Part shown: positions 55,301 to 64,000 of the stretch, one piece after another
Numbering within the stretch: position 1 is the stretch's first letter
Layout of the letters: each line of letters starts with the position of its first letter
Source: Nannocystis sp.
GTDB lineage: Bacteria; Myxococcota_A; Polyangia; Nannocystales; Nannocystaceae
Reading direction: 5' to 3'
Length of the DNA: 64,000 nucleotides
Assembly: GCA_016712315.1 (NCBI GenBank)
Contig: JADJRG010000021.1
Location: 19,639 to 83,638, forward strand
Translations under genes and position numbers: made by a program
The notes under the pieces: generated by a model
Told to the model about the DNA's origin: nothing
Databases searched by the model: none
What the model saw: the letters and a program-made list of their open reading frames with translations, nothing else

Positions 55301-55831
55301 ATGCGCACTCACGAGGGCTGGCAGACGCCCGACGATTGGGAGAGCCAGCTCCGTACACCGAACCGGCCGGTCGTCGGTGTGTCGTGGTTCGAGGCGATGG
55401 CCTACTGCCGCTGGTTGAGCGCGGAGCACCCGACGCGGCGCATGCGGCTGCCGACGGTGGCAGAGTGGATCGCCGCGGCGTCGCCGGATGGCCGCCGGTA
55501 CCCGTGGGGTGATCAACCCGATCCGGATGACACCCGCGCCAACTTCGGGAGGCATGTCAACGCGCCGACGCCGGTCGGTATCTATCCCGCAGGCAAGGGC
55601 AAGCACGGCCACGCGGACCTCGCCGGCAACGTGTGGGAGTGGAGCCTCGATGTCTCAAGGGGCATAACCGCCAAGATGTTGCGGGTCTACGGGCAGCCGA
55701 GGATCTTCTGCGGGGGATGTTACTGGGATGAGGCTGGGGGGTATGGCGGCCGCCGAGCGCTTCAGGTTCAGGTCCTTCTTCCGCCACGTCCACGGCGGCT
55801 TTCGGTGGTTTCTGAGCCCGCGAGCCCTTGA
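52329..55831 (+). CDS. Metallophosphoesterase-NACHT-FGE protein (NLR-like), ~1,167 aa, frame breaks
   Basis: Calcineurin-type phosphoesterase: HLSDLH (11-16), GDL (53-55), GNHD (93-96), MHHP (242-245), GHMH (273-276), all metal ligands present. NACHT ATPase: Walker A GQPGSGKTT (456-464), Walker B LLDGLDEVGD (561-570), IIASRP (594-599), and the NACHT-typical FKHLTFQEYLAA (~795). Adding one C at 54,979-54,982 joins the C-terminal FGE-sulfatase domain: LGKYPVTVEEFARFVDDAG, GVSWFEAMAYCRWLS, RLPTVAEWIAAA, DLAGNVWEW. Two more single-base fixes (55,736-55,741; 55,803-55,805) give the end GFRVVSEPASP. The catalytic RGGSW/Cys region of true FGE is not seen, so the domain is probably a binding module. 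Likely a STAND-type immune protein: effector, switch, sensor. Confidence 0.8.
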
Positions 55832-55932
55832 AAGTTGATCATTGGCGATGCCGATGACGTGCGTTCGGGGTCCAGGGGCGTCAACACGTGTCAACACCCT
55901 CTGACACGCGCGGACACACTCGCTTGCCAACG

Positions 55933-56125
55933 TCATCGCGTGGGTCGGCGCAGCCCGAGCACCCCGGCGTAGCTCGCGACCGAGCGCTCGACCGCCTCGA
56001 CATCCCCTGCCAGCACCAGCGCGCGCACCCGCCGCTCGAAGCGCGCCAGCGTCGGCCCCCTGCGGCCGCGTGCCTGCCCGCGTCACCCGGTGCCCGAGGT
56101 ACAGCACCTCCCGTCCGTCGAGCGC
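55933..56125 (-). pseudogene. C-terminal remnant of a DGR/retron-type reverse transcriptase
   Basis: Minus strand: ALDGREVLYLGHRVTRAGTR, then in the next frame RGPTLARFERRVRALVLAGD and VEAVERSVASYAGVLGL, stop at 55,933. The LGHRV...RPRG...RFRRRLR...L.G...SYAGVL layout is that of the thumb/C-terminal end of group II-like and diversity-generating reverse transcriptases. Polymerase motifs (YxDD) are missing; IS21 sequence starts where they would be. Confidence 0.5.
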
Positions 56126-56139
56126 ACCACCGCCGCCGG

Positions 56140-56345
56140 GTCTGCTCTTCGAGCTGGTGCTGGTGGCGAGCTCGTGGACGTGGGCGAGCGTCGCCTACTC
56201 GGAGGCGCTCGTCGACGGCCTCCAGCGGGCCCTGTGGGCGGTCGGAGGGGTGCCGAGGCCGCTGCTCCTCGACTACATGTCGGCGGCGACCCACGAACTG
56301 CGGGGCCGAGCGCTACGAGCGACGATCCACCGCCCTGAGCACCTC
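56140..56345 (+). pseudogene. IS21 IstA transposase fragment
   Basis: LLFELVLVASSWTWASVAYS, EALVDGLQRALWAVGGVPRP and LLLDYMSAATHELRG match the DDE core of IstA (expected SDNLSAATHEL). No start, no IstB, no ends. It abuts the reverse transcriptase remnant, probably the element that destroyed it. Confidence 0.7.
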
Positions 56346-56694
56346 GTCCTCAGCGAGTGGGACCATGGCCGCGCGCGGTCACACCGCCCGCGTCGTCAAC
56401 CCGCCCGCGACCACAAGTGAGTTTCCGCGCGCGATGAGCTGCGGCGATCTCCTCACGCGCGCCTTCGCTCTTGACATCTCCGAGCCGAGGAGCGAGCGTC
56501 ATGCGCATGATCGCCCGCAAACGACCCCCGGGAACGAGCAGCCGCATCCTCCCGTACAGCGAGCGAGCTGGAACTCACAGACATGATGCTGCCAGTGCCC
56601 CACAAGGCCGGGATCGACCCCGCGCTGATCCCGGAAAGGAGTTGACAGCCTTCGGGGGCGGGCGTAATCAATACCGGAATGAGCAGATTGGCGC
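56346..56694. other. Degraded spacer
   Basis: No gene-like reading on either strand; probably the rest of the decayed IS21 element and flanks. Confidence 0.4.
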
Positions 56695-57030
56695 ATGACG
56701 AGCGATCGCTTGGCGAGCGGGCACGCGCAGTTATGCGCAGTTATGCGCGCTCGCCCTATGAGCCAACGCACCGAGGATGCGTGCCTCGGCTGGATGCGCC
56801 GGTACCATGAGTTCAACGGCTGCAAGGATGCGGGGCGGCTCCCCCGCACACGCGGGGACCTATTTGCCCGTGGGGCCTACCGTACCCGCCGAATCCCACC
56901 GCTCAACAGTCTGACGACACAGCCGTTCTTGAGCGTTGACAACCCCGACCGCATCAAATACGAGTTGGGCAGCGACCTAACACCAGGTCCAGCGGGATCG
57001 CTGGGGCACAGCACGAAGAGAAATGAATGA
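56695..57030 (+). pseudogene. Fragment of a phage/integron-type integrase N-terminus
   Basis: ARPMSQRTEDACLGWMRRYH and EFNGCKDAG resemble the SAM-like N-terminal domain of integron/Xer integrases (RTEDAYVGWIRRFI..H). The homology ends after ~30 residues and no catalytic domain follows. Confidence 0.5.
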
Positions 57031-57087
57031 TGACAGGTCTCACGAGAGAGATGTTATACCCGCCAGGACTGCACCCTAGGACCGATA

Positions 57088-58495
57088 TGTATTCAATATA
57101 TGAAGTAGATGACGCACAGGCCGCAAAAAATCCTGGCCACCCAGGAAGACTACCTCAATGACGTCAAGGCACGCGAAATCAAGCCAGCCAATATCGGAAA
57201 CGATCTCGGCGTTTTCAAACGCTGCCGGAGGTGACGTCTTCGTTGGAGTTGCTGAGGACAAAAAGGCAAATACAAGAACCTGGCCTAGGTTCGATAATCC
57301 CGAGCAGGCCAACGACATATTGCATGTCCTGTTTCCAGGCGCATCCGTTTGGCAATCACGTTAAGTTCGAGTTCCTTCGCAACCAGAGCCATCCGGGGCT
57401 GGTGCTTCATATCACAATCAAGAAGGTCAAGGAAATCGTTAAGTCTTCGTCTGGGGAAGTCTACGTCCGAGTTGGCGCTGGAAAGCAGAAAATTGATTCG
57501 CCGGAGAAGCTAAAACGCCTTGAGTTAGACAAGGGTATTGTCACGTTCGAAAATGAGTGGGTAGAAATACCGCTTCCGCGAATCGAAAATAGTTTATCAA
57601 TACTCAACTTCTTGATCAACGTCATCCCGAGCGGTGAGCCATTAACCTACTTAAGTAATCAGGATCTCATTAAGGACGGTCACGCGCGAGTGTGCGGCGT
57701 TTTACTCTTCTGCGATGAGCCAGCCGTCTTCTTGCCGAAACGTAGCAGCGTGAAAATCATGCGCTATAGGACTAGAGACGTCGACATCGGGCGTGAATTC
57801 TGGAAGGAACCCTCTCACGATTGAAGGCGACGCTTATAACCTGATTTATAGCGCCGTATCCGCAACCAAGGGAATCATCGAGCGCATCAAGAGGCTGGGC
57901 GAAGAGGGATTGGATGCTATCGAGTATCCAGAAGATGCCTTGCATGAGGTCATTACAAATGCGGTATTGCACCGCGACTACAGCATCGTTGCTGACGTCC
58001 AAATTCGGATATTTGACAATCGCATTGAGATTGAAAACCCCGGAAAACTGCCTGGTCACGTAACGACCGCAAATATTCTGGACACAAAGCGCGCGCAATC
58101 CTGCGCCCGTTCGCCTGATCAACAAATTTCCGAATCCCCCGAACAAGGATGTTGGCGAAGGTCTAAATACCGCCTTTCGCGCGATGGAGACTTTGCGACT
58201 CAAGCCTCCCGTTATTCGCGAAACTGATAGTTCTGTATTGGTCGTTATACGTCATGAGCCGCTCGGTTCTCCTGAAGAACTTGTAATGAAGTTCATGGAA
58301 ACCAACGATGAGATCACGAATAGGCTTGCGCGGGATATAACCGGCATTAAGAGTGAGAACACGATGAAGAACGTGTTTCTGCGGCTGAAGGCCAGAAATA
58401 TGCTGGAACCGATACCAACGCGGAAGGGATCGGCATCCGCTTGGCGAAAGCCTGTTTTTGGCGCAAACGGGACTGACGACGCAAGTGAGGTATAA
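57088..58495 (+). pseudogene. AlbA_2/Schlafen-type HATPase regulator, several frame breaks, low GC
   Basis: Pieces in successive frames make one protein: DYLNDVKAREIKPA, ISETISAFSNAAGGDVFVGV (AlbA_2 core), VKFEFLRNQSHPGLVLHITI, SSGEVYVRVGAGKQKI, then DALHEVITNAVLHRDYS (HATPase N-box), then a winged-helix C-terminus (ENTMKNVFLRLKARNMLEP). This is the RecG-like ATP-binding COG2865 group. Breaks lie near 57,138, 57,190, 57,345, 57,805 and 58,092. GC is clearly lower than in neighbours, indicating foreign origin. Could be intact if the breaks are sequencing errors. Confidence 0.7.
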
Positions 58496-58610
58496 CATGA
58501 CGCAGCGCGAGCGTACCGATGCTGCTGCTCGCTGCTCAGTGACTTCGAGGGCACGCTGAACTCGCGATGCAGCACCGCGCGAGCGTCATCGAAAAACCAA
58601 AGATCAAGGA

Positions 58611-59249
58611 TCAACGGCTCGCGGGCTCAGAAACCACCCGAAAGCCGAGGGAGAGCGAGGCGGCGGTAGGATCCGTACCCGAGGCGCCCGGCGGCCGCCC
58701 ACACCTCATCAAGCCTCAAGGGCTACCGCGCAGCACCCGGAGGTGGTCCCCGACTGCCCAACCGGGTCGACGCTCCTCCCGCCCCTGCTCCGGTACTCGT
58801 CAGATTTGAAGCCATCGCGGCACCACTGCCACACGTTGCCTGCCAGGTCGAGGTGCCCGAACGGCCCCTCTCCCTGCCGGGCAGCTCCCCACCTTTGCGG
58901 TCCCGTCCTTACGCCCGTACATCGCCCGCGTCGCGTCTGCTGGCTCATTGCCCCACGGATAGCGCTCGGCCATCCGTGCCGCGCGCCGCGAACTCCCCAT
59001 TGCGCCTCACTCGGCAGCGTCACCTTCACCCCCGACGCGATGACCTCTGGCTGCCCGAAAGCCAGGCGCAAAACTGCATCGCGTCCCCCCAGCTCACCCC
59101 GACCACCGCCGCTCCTCGTGCGAAAAACCCCGATCGCGCCAGTACCCCGGCTCTTTGTGTCCCGTCGCCGCGAGGAATTTTCCATACTGCGCGTTCGTCA
59201 CTGGCGTCTCCGCCAACCAGTAGGGCGAGAGCCGGACCCTGTGAACCGG
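58611..59249 (-). pseudogene. 3' part of second NACHT-FGE gene (FGE domain)
   Basis: Directly after the IS: VHRVRLSPYWLAETPVTNAQ, YGKFLAAT, GVSWGDAMQFCAWLSG, LPSEAQWG, HLDLAGNVWQWCRDGFKSDE, then a poorly framed stretch and GFRVVSEPASR with stop at 58,611. The end is nearly identical in DNA to the end of the first FGE domain (55,795-55,831). Several single-base breaks. Confidence 0.75.
59246..59249. repeat. CCGG target-site duplication, left copy
   Basis: CCGG precedes the IS end TGTGTCGC at 59,250 and recurs at 62,485-62,488 after the other end. Removing the IS and one CCGG restores GAG GAG CCG GTT CAC, coding EEPVH of the FGE domain. Confidence 0.8.
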
Positions 59250-59636
59250 TGTGTCGCATCGCTCTCCACACGGGGCTCCCTACTGTTTGATTCACGCTCT
59301 GAGCGGGGGACTAACCCTCTGAGAGCACGGGCGGATCGTGGCGCGGCTCTCCGCATCGAGGGCGGATCAACGCACGGGAGCGGCGTCAGCGGCGCTCAGC
59401 GGCGCTCAGCGCGTTACCGTGCTGCGGGTCGATCACCGGTAAGGCCCACTAATTATTCCACACTGATCTTGCAGGACCTCGTCGGCATTGAGTCGAGGAA
59501 CTGGTCAAGGCGGTGGGATCGGGCGGATACGTTTGGTGTGAAACAAAAACAACTGGGCGGGACCATCCCGCCCCGAGCCACCGCGAGGCCGAGTGTACAT
59601 GCACGCAGGCTACCCGTCGAGCGTGAAGGGGGTACC

Positions 59637-60170
59637 GTGATCGCCACCGACGTCCACGATCGTCACGAGCACACCAGGCGGCTCGCCGATCCGGACGCGT
59701 ATCGGCCGCAGCAGTGTCGGAGCTGCTGTCGGCGGATGCACGCGCACGGCACACGCACGCGCAGGCCGGTCGGTGAGGCGCCGCTCGAGATCCGGCGCTA
59801 CATCTGCCCTCGGTGCGGTGGCGTCGTCCAGATCGTGCCCGCCTTCCTCGCGGGCCACCTCTGGCGCTGCTGGCCCGCGGTCGAGGCTGTCGTCGTCGAT
59901 GGCGCGGAAGGCCCGCCCAAGGCCCGCCAGGATCGCGCCGAGGACCCGGCGGCGCTGGCGGGCGAGGGCGAAGGAGCCGGCGCGTCGCCTTGCACACGCT
60001 CAGCGCGGAGCGCGTGCCGCGGATCGCGACGGCGCTCGCGGCGATCGGCCTCGATGCGACCCGTGGCGCCCCTTCTCGCGGCCTTTCGCCCGCTCGCCTC
60101 AGCGCTCGGCGCCTGCGCTCTCCTTGCGAACCTCCAAAACCTCCTACTACCCGGGCTGCGTATCATGTGA
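59637..60170 (+). pseudogene. IS-encoded zinc-ribbon protein, frame breaks
   Basis: GGTVIATDVHDRHEHTRRLA, QCRSCCRRMHAHGTR and YICPRCGGVVQIVPAF give two CxxC pairs and a His pair, a likely zinc site. The middle shifts frame; TLSAERVPRIATALAAIGLD and ACALLANLQNLLLPG complete it. Its first codons are also found in the deleted IS copy. Confidence 0.6.
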
Positions 60171-60253
60171 CCCAAAAGACATATCCCTTCAGACAGATCG
60201 TCCTGCGAGCGATCCCACCCGAAGTGGCCGGACCCAGGCGGTAGAAGGTCGCC

Positions 60254-61590
60254 ATGGATCCCAACAAGCGACGAGAAGTGGCCGAGTGGCGCCTCTCCAT
60301 CCTCGGCCCGCTGATCAGCGCGCGCCTCGATCACGGCGAGATCCGCGAGCTCCTGGAGGAGGCCGCGGCTCGCTCGTACATCTACCTCGATGGTCAGCCG
60401 CGGCGCTTCCGCTGGCGCACGCTCGAGGGCTGGCGCTACGACTATCGCGCAGGTGGACTGAGCGCTCTCGGAGCCTCACACCCGCGCGGACGCGGGCACG
60501 TGTCGTGCGATCCCCGAGCTCGTCGCCCGCAAGCTCCTCGCTCTCCGGCGCGAGCAGCCGCGTCGGAGCATCCGTACGCTCATCAAGGCGCTCGAGCGCG
60601 CCAACGACGTTCTGCCTGGCACGCTCGCCCCGTCCACCGTCCGGCGTCTCCTGGTCGCGCACGGCCTCTCGAAGCGGCCACACAGCTGCCCACGCGCGAG
60701 CGGCGGGCCTTCACCGCCGAGCACCCCGGCGACCTCACCATGGGTGACAGCATGCACGGCCCCCCGGTGATCGGCCCGGACGGCGTGATTTATAAAAATG
60801 CTACCTGCTCAGCCAGATCGACGTCGCGTCGCGCCGTGCCCCACTCCGAATTTATTTGAGCGAAGACGCTGCGCACCACGAGGAGGGGCTTCGCCGGGCG
60901 ATCGTCGCCCACGGAGCGCCGCGCACCTACTACGTCGACCTCGGGGCCGCCTACGTCGCCGCTTCGCTGAAGCAGATCTGCGCCGAGCTCGCGATCTTTC
61001 TCCTGCACGCCGGCCCCGGCGACGCCGCCGCCAGGGGTGATCGAGCGCTTCCACAAGACCTGGCGCGCCGAAGTCGGCGCCGAGCTGCCGTCCTATCCGC
61101 TGCCGCTCGCCGAGCCCAACCGCCTCCACACCGCCTGGATGACCTGCGAGTACCCCAGGCGCGTCCATGCCGCGACCGGCCAGAGCCCCCGCGATCGCTT
61201 CCTCGCGGGCGCCGAGCACCTGCGTCGTGTCCCTCAGGACATCAACATCGACGAGATCTTCTGCACCGCGAGCGACGTACGGTCCGCGCCGACGGCACGA
61301 TCCGCTGGGAGGGCGGCTTCTACGAGGTCCCAGGCGAGTACGTCGGCGAGAAGGTCGAGCTGCGCTTCGCCCCGCTCCGCCCCGATCTCCCCGCTCCTGC
61401 TTCCACGTCGACGGCGTGCGCGTCACCGAGGTCTTCCCGCTCAACCGCCTCGCCAACCACCGCCGCCCACGCCGCGAGCTGCCCGGCCCGAGCCCGCCCC
61501 GCCCCGCGTCCTCAAGGGCCCCTCGACTACATCGACGACGAGTACCAGGCGCTGCTCCGAGCCTTCGGCGACGGATCGATTCATCATCTG
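60254..61590 (+). pseudogene. IS-encoded DDE transposase, frame breaks
   Basis: MDPNKRREVAEWRLSILGPL with an HTH-like WRTLEGWRYDYRAGGL, then in other frames DLTMGDSMHGPPVIGPDG (first Asp), YYVDLGAAYVAASLKQIC (second Asp) and IERFHKTWRAEVGAELPS (Glu), the rve/Mu-type catalytic triad. The C-terminal part reads FYEVPGEYVGEKVELRF. At least four breaks. Confidence 0.75.
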
Positions 61591-61606
61591 ACCCAGAGGA
61601 CATCCC

Positions 61607-62470
61607 ATGACCTGGCGCGAGCGCTTCGGCATGCACACCGCGCCGCTCCCCCGCGGCGCCGCGGGCGAGAGCTTCTTCGAGCGCGACCCGCACTATCAGC
61701 GGCTCGCGCGCGTCTTCTGCTGGCTCGCCACCGAGCCTGGCCTCGGAGTCCTCACCGGCGAGCCTGGCGTCGGCAAATCGGCCCGCGATCCGCCACCTCT
61801 GCCGCGCCCTCCACCCCGACGAGCACCGCGTCCTCTACCTCTCCGACTGCGCGGTCAAGCCCCTCGATCTCACCGGCGTGCTCGCCGCCGAGCTCGGCCT
61901 ACGACCCAGCGCGCGCGCAGATCGTCGCCGACATCAAACGCGCGCTTGTCACCTCGTCGACGAGCGCGGGATCGTCCCCCGTCGTCGTCCTCGACGAAGC
62001 TCGGAGGACTCCGCGACGAGCTCCTCCACGAGCTCCACGGCCTCTGTAGCCTCGACTTCGACGGCCGCGACTACCTCACCCTCTGGCTCGTCGGCCACTC
62101 CCTGAGCAGGCGCCTGCCTCCAGCAGCACACCGCGCTCGCCCAGCGCGTCCTCGTCCACCTCCCACTCGTCGCCAAGACCGACCTATCGTCCTTGAGACA
62201 TGCTCGATCACGGCCTCACCCACGCCGCCTCACCCGCTCTGCTCACCGACGACGCCCGCGCCGCGCTTCCTCCACGCCGCCCGCGGCCTCCCCGGCTCCT
62301 CAGCCACCTCCTCCGCCTCGCCCTCCTCCTCGCCGACGAGCGCGCCTCCCCAGATCGACGCCTCGATCATCAACTCCGCTCTCATCCTCCTCCACCTCGA
62401 TCACCCCAAGCTTAACCCCAAACCCCTCCCCAAATCCCGCTTCCAACGTGACCCAAGATCACGCGCATAA
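61607..62470 (+). pseudogene. IS-encoded ExeA/TniB-like AAA ATPase, frame breaks
   Basis: MTWRERFGMHTAPLPRGAAG, FFERDPHYQRLARVFCWLAT and Walker A LTGEPGVGKSA, then frame breaks, then LLHELHGLCSLDFDGRDYLT and a C-terminus ending FQRDPRSRA. It would hand target DNA to the transposase. Confidence 0.75.
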
Positions 62471-62484
62471 ACAGACCCGACACA

Positions 62485-64000
62485 CCGGCTCCTCTTGACC
62501 CCCTTCATGCCCCATCTCAAAGCGCCCGCCCGGAACCCACAAAATGCGAATCCCCGTCACCTGCTCGATAAAGTGCTGCCCGCTATCCATCCTGCGAGCG
62601 CCACGCCGCGCCGTTGACAGCCAGCCGCGCAGCGCGTCTGCCAGCCGCCCGGATCGCGTACGTCGAAGCACCGCGCCTCACCACAAGCTCTGCCGGCCAA
62701 GCCGCGTCCCCCCAGGGAGCAGCGCCCACGCCATCGCCTTTTTCGCGTCGACGAAGTACGCGACAGCTCGACACCGCCGCATCACGCAGCCGGGCCCTCG
62801 GCCCGAGAGCACGACCACGCAGGGCGCCGCCTCTGCGGCCTCAACTCGCTGTTCAGCTCAAGCGCATTGAAGAGGCGCCCCTGCGCATCGGAGAAGACCT
62901 GCACCCCGCACGCCGCAGCCCTTCGCCAGCCCTCCGCCGCGGTTCGCTCCTTTTCAAAAACTCCAGCACGACCTCGGCGCCCTCACGCATCCCGCCGACT
63001 CGCGCACCTAAGGATCTGCGCCGCCAGCGCCTGCACCTCCGCGTCGCTTTGACCCGCTACGCTCCGGCCACAGCCTCGCGCACCCGCTCATCGCCGGGAG
63101 AAACGCCGCAACAGCCGCAGCACCGTCGCCAGCTCGCGCGGCGCTACCGCCCGCGTGCAAGCGCTCGAGCAGCGGCGTCGCGTCGGCCTCCGGGCGCCTC
63201 ATCGAGGAGCTGGTCGAGCAGCTCGCCCTGAGAGATCTGCACTTGAGCACACGCCGCATCAGCGGCACAAACGCCACCCGCTGCCCCGCCACCAGTCGCG
63301 CGACCTCGTGCCACCACGGACGGCGAGATGCGCCGGTCGCTCATCCAGCAGCGTATCCCTCCCGCCGATGTGGGTCCCGCCGCGAGGTACTCCTGCAGCC
63401 CGAGGTGGGCGAAGCCGAGGTGCTCCGGCGCGCTCTTGCAGCACCCCGCGTCCCTCTGCAACCAATCGACCACCCGCATCCCCAGGCGATCGCCGAGCCC
63501 CAGCTCCCCGCAGCCGCTTGACCATCACCGCCAGCTCCGCGCGCAGGCGTGTATCGCGGTCCCCCGAGGCTTGCAGCGCGTACGCCAGCGGCCTGAAGCA
63601 CCGCCAGCGCCTTGTCGATCACCAGCGGCGGATCGCGTCGCTTCTGCTCCTTGCCCCAGCGTAACAGCAGCACCTCCAGGCAGCGCTCGTGGTACTCCGC
63701 CCGGCTACACGCGGCATCGGCGCGCCTGCGATGCACGATCGCCGCAGAGCAGGGTCAGGAAGAGCGGCGACCACCATCACCTTGAGCCGCTGGGTCGTAT
63801 ACACCTCGCTGTAGCGCGCCGCGTTCAGCTCCTACCGCGCGCCTGCGCCTCCTCCTCCGCTCACCGTGCGAACCACCTGCACCGCCTCCGCGAACCACCT
63901 GCCGCACCAACCGATCTGACCATCTCGCCGCTGAGCGGACGCAGCTCTAGCTCCGTAAACTGCGCGGGCAACTTCACCCGCCCGCCGATAGCCGGCGTAG
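62485..64000 (-). pseudogene. 5' part of second NACHT-FGE gene, off right edge, many frame breaks
   Basis: Read leftward from the window edge: VYTTQRLKVMVVAALPDPAL, EYHERCLEVLLLRWGKEQKR, DPPLVIDKALAVLQ, LGFAHLGLQEYLAA (the NACHT-end motif, compare FKHLTFQEYLAA of the first gene), VAFVPLMRRVLK, then the FGE start GQHFIEQVTGIRILWVPGG and RFEMGHEGGQEEP, where the IS interrupts. The P-loop would lie beyond the window. Confidence 0.65.

Larger units (their letters stand above)
59250..62484 (+). mobile_element. 3,235-bp IS with zinc-ribbon, DDE transposase and AAA ATPase genes
   Basis: Ends TGTGTCGCATC ... CAGACCCGACACA (imperfect inverted repeat TGTGTCGGGTC), flanked by CCGG. Three genes in order: zinc-ribbon protein, DDE transposase, ExeA/TniB-like ATPase. 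All three carry frame breaks, so this copy is probably inactive or poorly sequenced. A deleted copy lies at 47,345-48,419 and an end fragment at 42,371-42,651. Confidence 0.85.

Noticed and set aside
55888..56586. 232-codon plus-strand frame
   Set aside because: Crosses the antisense of the reverse transcriptase tail and the IstA fragment; no domain of its own.
60254..62470. Separate short genes called from each open frame in the IS
   Set aside because: They are pieces of one transposase and one ATPase gene displaced by frame breaks; catalytic residues fall in order across the pieces.

Overview
The window is GC-rich DNA from what is most likely a myxobacterium (Myxococcota, perhaps Nannocystaceae). 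The support is several lipoproteins with long Ser/Thr/Gly/Asp-rich linkers, Hanks-type Ser/Thr kinases, histone-like Lys/Ala-rich proteins and NACHT/FGE-domain proteins. This is inferred from gene style; there is no rRNA or other marker gene here.

Layout. (1) 1-13,445: one leftward block of 13 genes, mostly joined by ATGA overlaps, from a small soluble protein through membrane proteins, two adjacent beta-rich proteins (capsid-like candidates), a lysozyme/transglycosylase-like protein and a lipoprotein to a methyltransferase-helicase fusion that runs off the left edge. It faces a divergent gene (13,832) across a 22-bp tandem repeat cluster and shares a palindrome with an internal intergenic site. 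It looks like an integrated virus-like or plasmid-like element. (2) 15.5-22.9 kb: ordinary chromosomal genes (lipoproteins, membrane kinase, DNA-binding protein) plus a chimeric duplicated fragment. (3) 23.5-31 kb: a type III-B CRISPR operon, cmr1-cas10-cmr3-cmr4-cmr5-cmr6, headed by a translationally coupled DUF6602-like nuclease. (4) 31.7-48.9 kb: one very long CRISPR array, about 138 repeats by hand count, with a clean switch of repeat variant. It is broken by an IS3-type fragment and by a roughly 6-kb segment of chromosomal genes bracketed by 281-bp IS-end repeats. (5) 49-64 kb: a tyrosine recombinase with HTH partner next to the distal array end, a Ser/Thr kinase, a metallophosphoesterase-NACHT-FGE protein, a reverse-transcriptase tail resembling those of diversity-generating retroelements, IS21 and integrase remnants, a low-GC AlbA_2/HATPase gene, and a second leftward NACHT-FGE gene split in its FGE domain by a 3,235-bp IS with a CCGG target duplication.

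How parts work together. Cmr1-6 with crRNAs from the array should form an RNA-targeting complex; Cas10 keeps its GGDD cyclase motif, so cyclic oligoadenylate signalling is expected, yet no CARF effector, cas6, cas1 or cas2 is in the window. The DUF6602-like gene is therefore the obvious candidate partner. The NACHT proteins, the AlbA_2 gene, the recombinase and the IS load make 49-64 kb look like a defence island.

Caution: at least a dozen genes, including cmr3, cmr6 and the first NACHT gene, are interrupted by single-base frame breaks, nearly all in short G/C runs. Each break is repaired by adding or removing one base. Consensus errors are at least as likely as real decay, so coordinates of such genes are given across the break.
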